Source: DASYXW01 sp035934405 (GTDB lineage: Bacteria; Acidobacteriota; Terriglobia; UBA7540). Taken from it: DNA of 64,000 nucleotides. Below, one piece after another: positions 1 through 6,933 of the stretch. The translations under genes were made by a program, and so were the position numbers. The DNA lies in the NCBI GenBank assembly GCA_035934405.1, contig DASYXW010000058.1:55223-119222 (forward strand). The letters are read 5' to 3'. The notes beneath the pieces were generated by a model that saw only the letters and a program-made list of their open reading frames with translations, ran no database searches and had not been told where the DNA came from. Positions within the stretch are counted from its first letter, which is position 1, and each line of letters begins with the position of its first letter.

Positions 1-131
1 AAAGCGAAGCTAACCTGCTTAAGTCATTGGCCATTAAAGAGATATTTGAAAAACGGAGAAAGCGAAGCTAATTCAATTAAGATATTGATACTAAACAAGA
101 TAGGCAAAGAAATGCAGAAAAACGAAGCTAA
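1..131. repeat. Three spaced copies of a 10-base word, AT-rich leader
   Basis: The word agcgaagcta occurs at 3-12 and 61-70 and, with one change (aacgaagcta), at 121-130. The copies are therefore 58-60 bases apart, with unrelated sequence between them. The stretch is clearly richer in A+T than the genes that follow. It could be the end of a degenerate repeat array or a set of binding sites. Nothing in the spacers suggests CRISPR, because the repeat is too short. The window edge cuts whatever lies upstream. Confidence 0.4.
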
Positions 132-145
132 CTGTACTATCATTC

Positions 146-349
146 ATGGTATCATACAGATACAGCGTGATAACACGTCGTTTTTGGGAAAAATCAGAAC
201 GCGGGAGTTCCTTGGCCGAATTGGGAGCGCGAATGACCGCGAGTTTCGGTACGACAGAATCCATGGTGAACAAGCTTTGGTTATTGCATAGGATTAGAGA
301 CGAAATCGACCCCCCAAATTATGAGCAACTCGATGAGGGAAAAAACTAA
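146..349 (+). CDS. Possible small hypothetical protein
   Basis: An ATG-started frame of 67 codons begins MVSYRYSVITRRFWEKSE and ends QLDEGKN. The middle (about residues 20-55) looks helical and mixes charged and hydrophobic residues plausibly, and no membrane segment is visible. Its A+T-rich codons differ from the neighbouring genes. No Shine-Dalgarno is obvious. I do not recognise a family. It could be a real short gene, the tail of a transferred fragment, or chance. The regulator that follows starts 80 bases later on the same strand. Confidence 0.22.
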   Translation: MVSYRYSVITRRFWEKSERGSSLAELGARMTASFGTTESMVNKLWLLHRIRDEIDPPNYEQLDEGKN

Positions 350-429
350 TAAACAGTTCTGAATCAGCAACATAATGGTTTCTAAATCCCTCGTCGGCAA
401 AATATCATTTTGGCGCCGCGGACATAACG

Positions 430-1824
430 ATGCCCACCATCCTGATTGTCGAAGACGAAGCGAAGATGGCCCGGCTGCTGGAGCTTACCATGGCGGAGGC
501 GGGCTACAGCACGCGTTCGGTGGCGGACGCCGAAGCCGGACTGAAATTCGTGCACAGTGAGCCCGTTGACCTCGTGCTCACCGACCTGCGCCTTCCTGGA
601 ATGGACGGGCTCGAGTTCCTACAGGCCGTGAAGCGGACCAACGCCGAGCTGCCCGTAGTCGTGATGACGGCCTATGGCACGGTTTCGACGGCGGTCGAGG
701 CCATGAAGGCCGGGGCCAGCGATTACGTCCTCAAGCCTTTTTCGCTCGATGAAATAAAGCTCATCATCGGCAAGGAACTCGACGTCAACCGCTTGCGCCA
801 GGAAAACCGGTCGCTGCGCGAGGCCCTGGGCAAACGCTACGAGTTCCGCAACATCATCGCCGGGAGCGCCAGGATGCAGGAAGTGCTGGCGACGGTCGAG
901 CGCGTGGCGCCCACCAACTCCACCGTTCTGCTGGGCGGCGAAAGCGGCGCCGGCAAGGACATGATCGCGCGCGCCATCCACGAGCATTCCCGCCGCGCCT
1001 CGGGGCCCTTTGTCAAAATCAACTGCACCGCAATTCCGGAGAATCTGCTGGAGAGCGAGCTCTTCGGATTTGAGAAGGGCGCCTTTACCGGCGCCGTCGC
1101 TGCCAAGCCGGGCAAGTTCGAGCTGGCCGATAGGGGAACGTTGTTCCTCGACGAAATCGGCGACGTGGCTCCGGCGATCCAGGTGAAGCTCTTGCGGGTG
1201 CTGCAGGAACGCGAGTTCGAGCGGCTGGGCAGCACCAAGACCTTGAGGGTGGACGTGCGCCTCGTGGCGGCGACCAACCGCGACCTTCGCGCCGCGCTCG
1301 AAGACGGCACTTTCCGCGAGGACTTGTACTATCGCTTGAACGTGGTGCCGATTGACATTCCGCCGTTGCGCGAGCACAAGGAAGACATTCCCCTGCTGGT
1401 CAACCTGTTCATCGAGCGCTCTGCCGCGGAGTCCGGCAAGCCGGTTCGCGGGATCACACCGGCGGCACTGCAGCAATTGTGCGACTTCCACTGGCCCGGC
1501 AACGTCCGCGAGCTGCAAAACATTATCGAGCGCGCCGTAGCTCTTTCAACGGGAACGATGATTGACCTGGAAGATATTCGGCTGGATTCGCCCGGCTTGT
1601 CGCGAGCAACCACCGAGAGCGGCGTCACGGCCGCAGCAGGGTCTGCCGCCACCGCGCCTTTCCCGCCCGCCGGCATGACCCTTGAAGCCTACGAAGACGA
1701 GATGATCCGCGAGGCGGTGCGTCGTGCCGGCGGCAACAAGAGCGAGGCCGCAAGAATGTTGGGTCTGTCGCGCAACACGCTGCGTTATCGGCTGTCGAAG
1801 ATGGGGGTTCCGGACGAGGGTTAG
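430..1824 (+). CDS. Sigma-54-dependent response regulator, NtrC family
   Basis: This is a two-component transcription activator that opens promoters with sigma-54 RNA polymerase. Residues 1-120 form a receiver domain with the acidic pair E8/D9, phospho-acceptor D52 (LTDLRLPG), T80 and K102. An AAA+ domain follows, with Walker A GESGAGKD near 173-180, the sigma-54 contact loop GAFTGA at 217-222 and Walker B FLDEIGD near 240. A Fis-type helix-turn-helix ends the protein (NKSEAARMLGLSRNTLRYRL). At 464 residues the length is normal and all key residues are intact. The partner histidine kinase is not downstream, so it lies either before the window or elsewhere. The target genes cannot be read from the sequence. 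Confidence 0.95.
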   Translation: MPTILIVEDEAKMARLLELTMAEAGYSTRSVADAEAGLKFVHSEPVDLVLTDLRLPGMDGLEFLQAVKRTNAELPVVVMTAYGTVSTAVEAMKAGASDYVLKPFSLDEIKLIIGKELDVNRLRQENRSLREALGKRYEFRNIIAGSARMQEVLATVERVAPTNSTVLLGGESGAGKDMIARAIHEHSRRASGPFVKINCTAIPENLLESELFGFEKGAFTGAVAAKPGKFELADRGTLFLDEIGDVAPAIQVKLLRVLQEREFERLGSTKTLRVDVRLVAATNRDLRAALEDGTFREDLYYRLNVVPIDIPPLREHKEDIPLLVNLFIERSAAESGKPVRGITPAALQQLCDFHWPGNVRELQNIIERAVALSTGTMIDLEDIRLDSPGLSRATTESGVTAAAGSAATAPFPPAGMTLEAYEDEMIREAVRRAGGNKSEAARMLGLSRNTLRYRLSKMGVPDEG

Positions 1825-1892
1825 GCCTCGCTTATTGTGTGATTCCGTGCCGTTATGGCGTTCCTGATGTCTTAACCCCGCAACCCGGCCAC

Positions 1893-2999
1893 TCAAGACG
1901 CGCCCGGCAGCAGCGGCTCAGGGCTTGGGGCCTGGCTCAGGCAGTAACTCGACCCGCCACTCTGCTGGTCGTCGTAGCTGCTATAGATACTCTGCACCGT
2001 CCACGTGTTGGCGCCGACGGTGATGGTATCCGACTCGCCGTTGCAGATGTCCCCGACCTCTTCGCTGTTGGGATCAGTCTGGTCGTACCATCCGGTCGGT
2101 GGGTTGGGGTCCGTAACCATCTCGGCGAACTCGTGGCTGGCTACTTGAGTGCGCCGCTGTTCCTGCGTCTCGCTGAGCTGCAGCGTGCAGCCGGGGGAGC
2201 CGCCGCACGAATTCTCAAGACAGGCGTCGTCCAGGGCGGGAATCACGGAGTAGTAAAACGGATTCCCCGCCGAAGTCGTAAAGCCATTGTGATAGCCGAA
2301 CGCGGTGTCGCCCATCGGCTCGCACATCACGATGCCGAGGCTGGAGTCGTTCACTTCGGTGTTCTCGTCGAGAAATATGAGCAGCACGTCGGACGTATTG
2401 TTCGCCGGCGGCTCCGGAATCACGCCAGCGTCGATGTTCGATTGGATGACGCTCTGAATGTCGCTGTCGGCAAGTTGACTGGCCACGTTCGCCACGAGCG
2501 AGGATTCGCCGAAACTTCCGCTGCCGTTGCCCGTCCCCACGCCGTACTGGCTGAGCACGTTCATGAAGTCGCTGTTCAAAAGGTCCTGCGCGAACTGGGT
2601 GAGCCGCTGCGCCGCCGTTTGGTGCGCGGCATCGCTCCAAAGCGCCCCCCAGAAACTCGTGGAGAGGGCCGGGTTCGTAATCACCGGACCGCCGTTGTAG
2701 ACAAAGCCCGGGTAGGCCGGCTGCCCCGGTGCCGCCGCGGCCCGCGGCGGCCGGAATGCGCCCACTCGTCCGAGCATTCGCCGCTTCGGCGGTCTCTTGG
2801 CGCCCCGCCCCTGCGGCTGACGTTTCCTGCCCCGAGCGGCCTTCGGAGCCGCTGGTCGCCGCTTGGCCGTGACTCTTGCAGCGCGCCGCACGTGTCTTTT
2901 CGCCCGCGCCTTCGTCCGCTTGGCGCGCTTGGGCCGCTTGGTCTTATCCGGCCGTTTACCACCGGTCTTGGTACGAGCCTTAACTTTCTTCCGGGGCAT
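1893..2999 (-). CDS. Putative zinc-peptidase-like protein with histone-like basic N-terminus
   Basis: I place the start at 2999 (MPRKKVKARTK) because AGGAG sits 7 bases upstream; the frame stays open for 31 more codons. The first ~75 residues are almost entirely Lys, Arg, Ala and Pro, as in histone-H1-like tails. The rest is acidic to neutral. It contains SHEFAEMVTDPNPPTGWYD followed by EVGDIC, which resembles the HE..E..T(D/N)P...WY...EI.D.C signature of the EXORDIUM/phosphate-induced protein family and related bacterial proteins, where the His and Glu residues probably bind metal. There is no classical signal peptide. The tail could bind DNA or anionic surfaces, but that is inference. The product is 368 residues long. 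Confidence 0.7.
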   Translation of the reverse strand: MPRKKVKARTKTGGKRPDKTKRPKRAKRTKARAKRHVRRAARVTAKRRPAAPKAARGRKRQPQGRGAKRPPKRRMLGRVGAFRPPRAAAAPGQPAYPGFVYNGGPVITNPALSTSFWGALWSDAAHQTAAQRLTQFAQDLLNSDFMNVLSQYGVGTGNGSGSFGESSLVANVASQLADSDIQSVIQSNIDAGVIPEPPANNTSDVLLIFLDENTEVNDSSLGIVMCEPMGDTAFGYHNGFTTSAGNPFYYSVIPALDDACLENSCGGSPGCTLQLSETQEQRRTQVASHEFAEMVTDPNPPTGWYDQTDPNSEEVGDICNGESDTITVGANTWTVQSIYSSYDDQQSGGSSYCLSQAPSPEPLLPGAS

Positions 3000-3108
3000 G
3001 CTCGCTCCTTTTCTCGGCGCTGCAAGAACCATCCAGTATGTCTCAGTTCGATGCAGTGCCGGATCGCTTGGGGTGCGCCATTTATAGTCCAAAGACGATG
3101 AATCGGCC

Positions 3109-3156
3109 GAAAATAATAAGCCCCCGGCCTTGCGCCGAAACGCACGGCCAGGGGCC
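3109..3156 (-). terminator. Intrinsic terminator of the small RNA locus
   Basis: Read on the minus strand, a 10-bp stem (GCCCCTGGCC with GGCCGGGGGC, one G-U) is extended by an inner GCG/CGC pair. It is followed directly by TTATTATTTT (plus coordinates 3111-3120). The T-rich tract lies only on the minus-strand exit side, which fixes the orientation. Confidence 0.8.
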
Positions 3157-3335
3157 TCAGGGTGCTGATGGGATTGGCTGCCTCGCGTCGAGCGAGTTCA
3201 GGCGCCGACTAGCGCCTTCGACCGTCCTCCCTTCGCTGAAAGGAGGCTCCCAAACGAGCGCCAGCGAGCGCCTAAGCCTCAGCACCCTCGCTACGGTTAC
3301 TTTCGATGGTCATGGATCACCTCCTTTCTAGCGAT
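3111..3335 (-). ncRNA. Candidate structured RNA (~225 nt) of unknown family
   Basis: A complete transcription unit is visible on the minus strand. A consensus promoter (3342-3371) predicts a start near 3335, and an intrinsic terminator ends it near 3111. The RNA opens with AGAAAGGAGGTGATCC at 3314-3329, then a 13-codon ORF. A 10-bp helix joins AGGGTGCTGA (3279-3288) to TCAGCACCCT (3159-3168). Inside it, CCTCCTTTC (3238-3246) can pair with GAAGGGAGG (3226-3234) as a hairpin, or instead with GAAAGGAGG of the Shine-Dalgarno (3320-3328). The two pairings exclude each other, as in a regulatory switch. I do not recognise an Rfam class; 6S, tmRNA and SRP RNA signatures are absent. It ends about 110 bases before the start of the gene at 2999. 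Confidence 0.65.
3272..3313 (-). CDS. Leader-peptide-like 13-codon ORF
   Basis: ATG at 3313-3311 is followed by codons for MTIESNRSEGAEA and a TAG stop. The ribosome-binding sequence immediately upstream (AGAAAGGAGGTGATCC) is a full-length match to the anti-Shine-Dalgarno region with ideal spacing, so initiation should be efficient unless the site is masked by the internal CCTCCTTTC. The ORF overlaps the 5' strand of the closing helix, so translating ribosomes would open that helix. No amino acid is enriched in the way seen in attenuator peptides. It may be a true leader peptide, or the ribosome site may serve another purpose. Confidence 0.45.
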   Translation of the reverse strand: MTIESNRSEGAEA

Positions 3336-3341
3336 GGCCCG

Positions 3342-3371
3342 ATAATAGAGGCCGATTCGCGGCCCTGTCAA
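3342..3371 (-). promoter_or_regulatory. Consensus sigma-70-type promoter for the small RNA
   Basis: On the minus strand TTGACA (3371-3366) is followed, after 18 bases, by TATTAT (3347-3342). A start is expected about 7 bases later, near 3335. It is among the best promoter matches in the window. Confidence 0.7.
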
Positions 3372-3533
3372 GAGGAATCCGCCGCTGCTGGGCCGAGGGA
3401 ACCGCAAGCGAAGTAATCGTTGCGCTGCGGCGCGCCCCGCGCTAAGATTCGAGGCTAGCCAGGTAGACGGCGCCGAGGCAACGCAGGTGGGCTACATCCG
3501 CCTGGCCGGGGGGCAAGGGGCAGGGAGCTCGAC

Positions 3534-4124
3534 ATGTTATGGGATAAGAAGCAGCCACGCGCGACGTCGCCGGGTCCGCCAGATCCGATGACGGTTCCGC
3601 CTGAGTTTCTTCCGGCAGCGCGGCCGTCGCCCAGCGGCCCGCCAAGTCAGTCAGGCCAGCCGGACTCTTCGGGCCAATCAAATCGCTCCAGCCAACCGGG
3701 CAGATGGGAAAACCCAATGACAGACAACGCACAGAGAACGACTCCGATCTCGACGGGCCAGCAGACGGTACTCGGCCGCTCGGTGGTGCTGAAAGGCGAG
3801 CTCTCCGGAAACGAGGATTTGCTCATCGAGGGCCAGTTTGAAGGTACCATCAACGTGAAGGACCACACCCTGACGGTCGGTCCGCAGGGCCAGGTGAAGT
3901 CCGAGATTCACGCCCGGCAAGTGGTCATCCACGGCTCGGTCGACGGCAAGGTCTCGGCGCGCGACAAGATCGAGATCCGCAAGACCGGGAACGTGGTGGG
4001 CGACCTGGTTTCGGCCGGCGTGGCCATTGAGGACGGCGCCTACTTCAAGGGCAGCATCGAGATCCTCCGCGAAGGCAAGCAGGAAGCCCCACGCGCCGCA
4101 GCCGCGGCGGCTGCCAGGGATTGA
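3534..4124 (+). CDS. Bactofilin family cytoskeletal protein
   Basis: Bactofilins polymerise into membrane-associated filaments that help position cell-shape and envelope machinery. The core at about residues 75-175 is the DUF583 beta-helix, recognisable by VLGRSVVLKGELSGNEDLLI, EGQFEGTI, GSVDGKV and GNVVGDLVSAGVAIEDGAYFKGSIE. Before it comes a ~65-residue Pro/Ser/Gln-rich disordered region (PSQSGQPDSSGQSNRSSQPG), and after it an Ala-rich tail. The start is ATG at 3534, with GGGAG upstream; an internal ATG at 3717 (MTDNAQ) would give just the conserved core. The 196-residue length fits the family. It is not obviously in an operon. Confidence 0.9.
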   Translation: MLWDKKQPRATSPGPPDPMTVPPEFLPAARPSPSGPPSQSGQPDSSGQSNRSSQPGRWENPMTDNAQRTTPISTGQQTVLGRSVVLKGELSGNEDLLIEGQFEGTINVKDHTLTVGPQGQVKSEIHARQVVIHGSVDGKVSARDKIEIRKTGNVVGDLVSAGVAIEDGAYFKGSIEILREGKQEAPRAAAAAAARD

Positions 4125-4200
4125 CGATCGACGATTGCAGATTGAGAGCGAAGCGTCTGAATCGGCAGTCAGCAATCTTGAGGGCTGAGGATTGAGGATC
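4119..4200. repeat. Degenerate ATTGACGATTG word array
   Basis: The words gattgacgatcgacgattgcagattgag are followed by cagtcagcaatcttgagg and ggctgaggattgagg. The same vocabulary recurs at 6421-6560 and 45512-45602. Here it fills the space between the bactofilin and the next gene and blurs the start of that gene. Confidence 0.5.
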
Positions 4201-4803
4201 GCGGCACAATCAGCCGTCGCCAATGGCGCCACTCTAAAGAGCAACGGCCTCGAATGGCTCTGGCAGCACCTTCGCGACGTTCCCCGCCCGCGCCTCCTCG
4301 ATTGCGGGCCAGCGCGTCGGGCGACGGTCGAAGTCCTGCTGCGGCGCGGCTCGACGCTCCACGTCGCCGACTTGATCTCTCCCGTCGAGCGCGGCGATCC
4401 GGAATTGTGGGATCGCGCCCGCAAGGCGCCCGTCTTCCGCACTGAAGTTCTCCTGGCGCAGATACCGCCCATCCCCGCCGCGTCCCTATCCGCCATCTTC
4501 TGCTGGCAACTCCTGGACCTGCTACCGCGCGATGCGCTTGCCGCCGTCGTGCTCCACTTGTATCTCTACCTCGAGCCCAATGGCGTCCTCTTCTGCCTGC
4601 TCCGCGATCCGCACTTGGCCACCGGCGTCGAACCGCACTGGTGGCTCGAAAGCCTGGCAACGATGGGACGAGATGACGAAGGGACAAAGCCCTTTCCACA
4701 TCCCGCGCTGACCAATCGCGAAATGGAAGGCCTGATTCCCACCGGCAGCGTGAAGACTTTCCTCACCCGCTCGGGTTGGCGTGAATTCCTGGCCATCAAA
4801 TAG
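4192..4803 (+). CDS. SAM-methyltransferase-like hypothetical protein
   Basis: The translation contains RPRLLDCGPARRATVEVLLRR, then LHVADL and later LLDLLPRDALAAVVLHLYLYLEPNGVLF. This ordering resembles motif I, the acidic end of beta-2, and the post-I motifs of a Rossmann methyltransferase, with a degenerate glycine loop (DCGPA). About 203 codons are open from TTG at 4192; no ATG or clear ribosome site marks the start, which falls in a repeat-rich spacer. The gene ends one base before pgeF begins, so the two are probably co-transcribed. No substrate can be assigned. Confidence 0.6.
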   Translation: MRIAAQSAVANGATLKSNGLEWLWQHLRDVPRPRLLDCGPARRATVEVLLRRGSTLHVADLISPVERGDPELWDRARKAPVFRTEVLLAQIPPIPAASLSAIFCWQLLDLLPRDALAAVVLHLYLYLEPNGVLFCLLRDPHLATGVEPHWWLESLATMGRDDEGTKPFPHPALTNREMEGLIPTGSVKTFLTRSGWREFLAIK

Positions 4804-4804
4804 C

Positions 4805-5728
4805 ATGACCGTCTCGTTCAACCTGACTTCGTCGCAAGGTCTCGAGTGGATCGAGTGCAGCCTTTTCAGCCGCCTTCCCTGGCTGCTCCACGCCGTCAGC
4901 ACGCGCCGGGGAGGAGTGAGCCCTCCACCGGCCGAGGGTCTGAATCTGGGTTACACGCCGGGAGACGAGCGCTACCGCGTGGACGAGAACCGCCGGCGGT
5001 TCCTCCACGCCATCGGAGCCAGGGGGTTCACGCTCGCCACGCTCCAGCAGGTGCACTCGACGGCTGTTCACCAGGTTATCCGCGAACCTTCCGGCGCGCT
5101 TGAGTGCGTGCCAACGGGCTTGCAAATGGCGCTTGGCGGTAACGGACCCGGCGACAGCTTAACGCTGACTCCCGGCCCCCGGTCCGTGACCCCCGAGTGC
5201 GGCCCCGCGGGTGACGCCTTGATGACGGCGGAAAGCGGGGTTCTGCTTTCGGTTCGGGTGGCTGACTGCCTGCCCATTCTGTTGGTCGATCCCCGGCAGC
5301 GGGTCGTGGCCGCTGTGCACGCCGGTTGGCGCGGCGCGCTCGGCCGAATCGCGCAGAAGACTGCGGCGGAGATGCAGCGAATCTTTGGGTCGCGGCCTTC
5401 CGAGATTCTTGCCGCTGTCGGACCCGGTATCGGCGCCTGCTGCTACGAAGTGGGCGGCGAGGTGGCGCAACGGTTTCGCGGCGCCTTCGCCGGCGGTGAC
5501 GCCTTTTTTTGCGAGCGGGAACAGGCTGCCGCCAGCGCGAGAAATAATCTCCTGCAATTGGATCTCACCGCGGTCGTGCGCCGGCAACTCCTCGACGGCG
5601 ACCTCGATCCGGACAACATTCACGCGACAGATTTCTGTACGGCTTGTCGTACTGACCTGTTTTTCTCGCACCGCAAGGAAGGCCCCACGACCGGCCGGAT
5701 GATGGCCGTCGCGGGTATGCGTCCGTGA
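4805..5728 (+). CDS. pgeF: Purine nucleoside phosphorylase / laccase-domain protein (YfiH, PgeF)
   Basis: YfiH-family proteins are zinc enzymes that act on purine nucleosides and help peptidoglycan editing. The family signatures are present: LHAVSTRRGGVS near the N-terminus, LQQVHS, VADCLPILLVDP, VAAVHAGWRGALGRIAQKT, GPGIGACCYEVG and the C-terminal DFCTACRTDLFFSHRKEG. The metal ligands are the His of QQVHS, the Cys of VADCLP and the His of VHAGW. ATG at 4805 is preferred because it begins just after the preceding stop. Unusual is an in-frame stretch of about 45 residues (roughly 5092-5220) between QVHS and VADC, rich in Gly/Pro and encoded by CCCGG/GACCCCC words; other family members have a shorter loop there. 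Confidence 0.9.
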   Translation: MTVSFNLTSSQGLEWIECSLFSRLPWLLHAVSTRRGGVSPPPAEGLNLGYTPGDERYRVDENRRRFLHAIGARGFTLATLQQVHSTAVHQVIREPSGALECVPTGLQMALGGNGPGDSLTLTPGPRSVTPECGPAGDALMTAESGVLLSVRVADCLPILLVDPRQRVVAAVHAGWRGALGRIAQKTAAEMQRIFGSRPSEILAAVGPGIGACCYEVGGEVAQRFRGAFAGGDAFFCEREQAAASARNNLLQLDLTAVVRRQLLDGDLDPDNIHATDFCTACRTDLFFSHRKEGPTTGRMMAVAGMRP

Positions 5729-5850
5729 AAAAACTGAGAAAAACCAAGTCGGTTCTGGCCGTGGCGATATGACCGCTCGGGGAAGTGCCGGGGGCGGGTT
5801 TGTCAAACGGCCGCCTGCCGGCAACCAGCCGCTAGTCCAGCCGCGACCTT

Positions 5851-6405
5851 TCAGATGCGCGGCAACACAATACCTTGCTGCGCCTGGTATTTGCCCTTCT
5901 TGTCTTTGTATGAGATTTCGCATTCCTCGTCGGACTCAAAGAAGACGATCTGGCAGAGGCCTTCGTTGGAATACACGCGGGCCGGAAGGGGCGTGGTGTT
6001 GGAAATTTCGAGCGTCACGAACCCTTCCCATTCCGGCTCGAGTGGAGTAACGTTGACGATGATGCCGCAGCGCGCGTAGGTGGACTTGCCGACGCAGATG
6101 GTGAGCACATTGCGCGGAATCCGGAAATACTCCACCGACCGGGCGAGAGCGAAGGAGTTGGGCGGCACGATGCAGACCTCTCCTTTGAACTCGACAAAGG
6201 ACCGGGCGTCAAAGTGCTTGGGATCGACGATGGTGCTGTTCACGTTAGTAAAGATCTTAAACTCGTCGGCCACGCGCAGGTCGTAGCCGTAAGACGAGAC
6301 GCCGTAAGAGATCACACCTTCACGCACCTGGCGTTCGGCGAAGGGTTTGATCATGTCGTGGTCGCGGACCTGGCACTCAATCCAGCGGTCGCTTTTAACC
6401 GCCAT
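5851..6405 (-). CDS. dcd: dCTP deaminase
   Basis: It deaminates dCTP to dUTP in pyrimidine deoxynucleotide supply. The trimeric dUTPase-fold motifs are clear: SSYGYDLRVADEF, GKSTYARCGIIVNVTPLEPEWEGFVTLEISN with the catalytic Glu of EWEGFVTLE, and the C-terminal KYQAQQGI lid. ATG at 6405 (MAVKSDRWI) has GAGGTG upstream and gives 184 residues; a GTG three codons further up is less likely. The gene faces pgeF tail to tail. The last base of the window's next spacer upstream holds a repeat array rather than a recognisable promoter. Confidence 0.95.
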   Translation of the reverse strand: MAVKSDRWIECQVRDHDMIKPFAERQVREGVISYGVSSYGYDLRVADEFKIFTNVNSTIVDPKHFDARSFVEFKGEVCIVPPNSFALARSVEYFRIPRNVLTICVGKSTYARCGIIVNVTPLEPEWEGFVTLEISNTTPLPARVYSNEGLCQIVFFESDEECEISYKDKKGKYQAQQGIVLPRI

Positions 6406-6420
6406 GGGCAGCACCTCGAA

Positions 6421-6560
6421 TTGAAGATGGACGATGGATGATGGATGGGTTGATGATCGATGATTGACTCATGGCTCGATCCTGATCTTAGCTGTTACTG
6501 GCCATCGCGTGGCGAACAATCTTTATAAATTTTCAATCGGCAATCATCAATCTAAAATTT
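6421..6560. repeat. Inverted pair of ATTGATGATTG word arrays
   Basis: From 6421 the text runs gaagatggacgatggatgatgg, gttgatgatcgatgattgac; from 6531 the complementary words caatcggcaatcatcaatct appear. The two arms could form a long imperfect hairpin. The array lies in the divergent spacer between dcd and the HU gene. Confidence 0.55.
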
Positions 6561-6570
6561 CGAAAGGGGC

Positions 6571-6600
6571 TTGACAAGGCCGAAGCGCATTTTCTACCAT
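6571..6600 (+). promoter_or_regulatory. Promoter of the HU gene
   Basis: TTGACA at 6571-6576 is followed after 18 bases by TACCAT at 6595-6600, with the GTG start of HU 28 bases further on. Confidence 0.55.
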
Positions 6601-6627
6601 GAAGTCCTTGTGTTTCAGGAGATTACT

Positions 6628-6894
6628 GTGATTAAGCTCGACATCGTCAATGAAGTTGTAACCCGAACCGGCATCACCAAAACCAAAGCGGAGACGGCCG
6701 TCGAGACGGTGTTCGACGCCCTCAAGAAGGCGCTCGCTTCGGGCGGCCGCATTGAGTTGCGAGGCTTCGGCGTGTTCACGGTGAAAGCCCGCAAGACGGG
6801 TGTGGGCCGGAATCCTCGCACGGGCCAGGAGGTGAACATCGCGCCCGGCAAGGCGGTGCGCTTTAAGCCGGGCAAGGACATCCAGACGCTCTGA
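6628..6894 (+). CDS. HU/IHF-family nucleoid protein
   Basis: It is a small DNA-bending protein of the nucleoid that acts as a dimer. The 88 residues cover the whole fold: two helices (IVNEVVTRTGITKTKAETAVETVFDALKKALASG), then GGRIELRGFGVFTVKARKTGVGRNPRTGQEV, which is the beta-arm with the invariant RNP intercalation motif, and the closing PGKAVRFKPGKDIQ. I choose GTG at 6628 because AGGAG precedes it by 8 bases and it places IKLDIVNEV at the normal N-terminus. Upstream in-frame codons at 6571 lie within the promoter. Confidence 0.93.
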   Translation: MIKLDIVNEVVTRTGITKTKAETAVETVFDALKKALASGGRIELRGFGVFTVKARKTGVGRNPRTGQEVNIAPGKAVRFKPGKDIQTL

Positions 6895-6933
6895 GGCGCG
6901 AACGCGGGCGAACCTACGCCGCGTGGCCATCTT

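Noticed and set aside
1839..3101. A 420-codon plus-strand frame opposite the peptidase-like gene
   Set aside because: The minus-strand gene has a ribosome site and a metal-binding motif; the plus frame has none and begins inside the spacer.
3314..3329. Plus-strand ggatcacctcctttct as the end of a 16S rRNA gene
   Set aside because: Nothing before it resembles 16S rRNA, and the minus-strand promoter, ATG and terminator explain it as a Shine-Dalgarno region instead.
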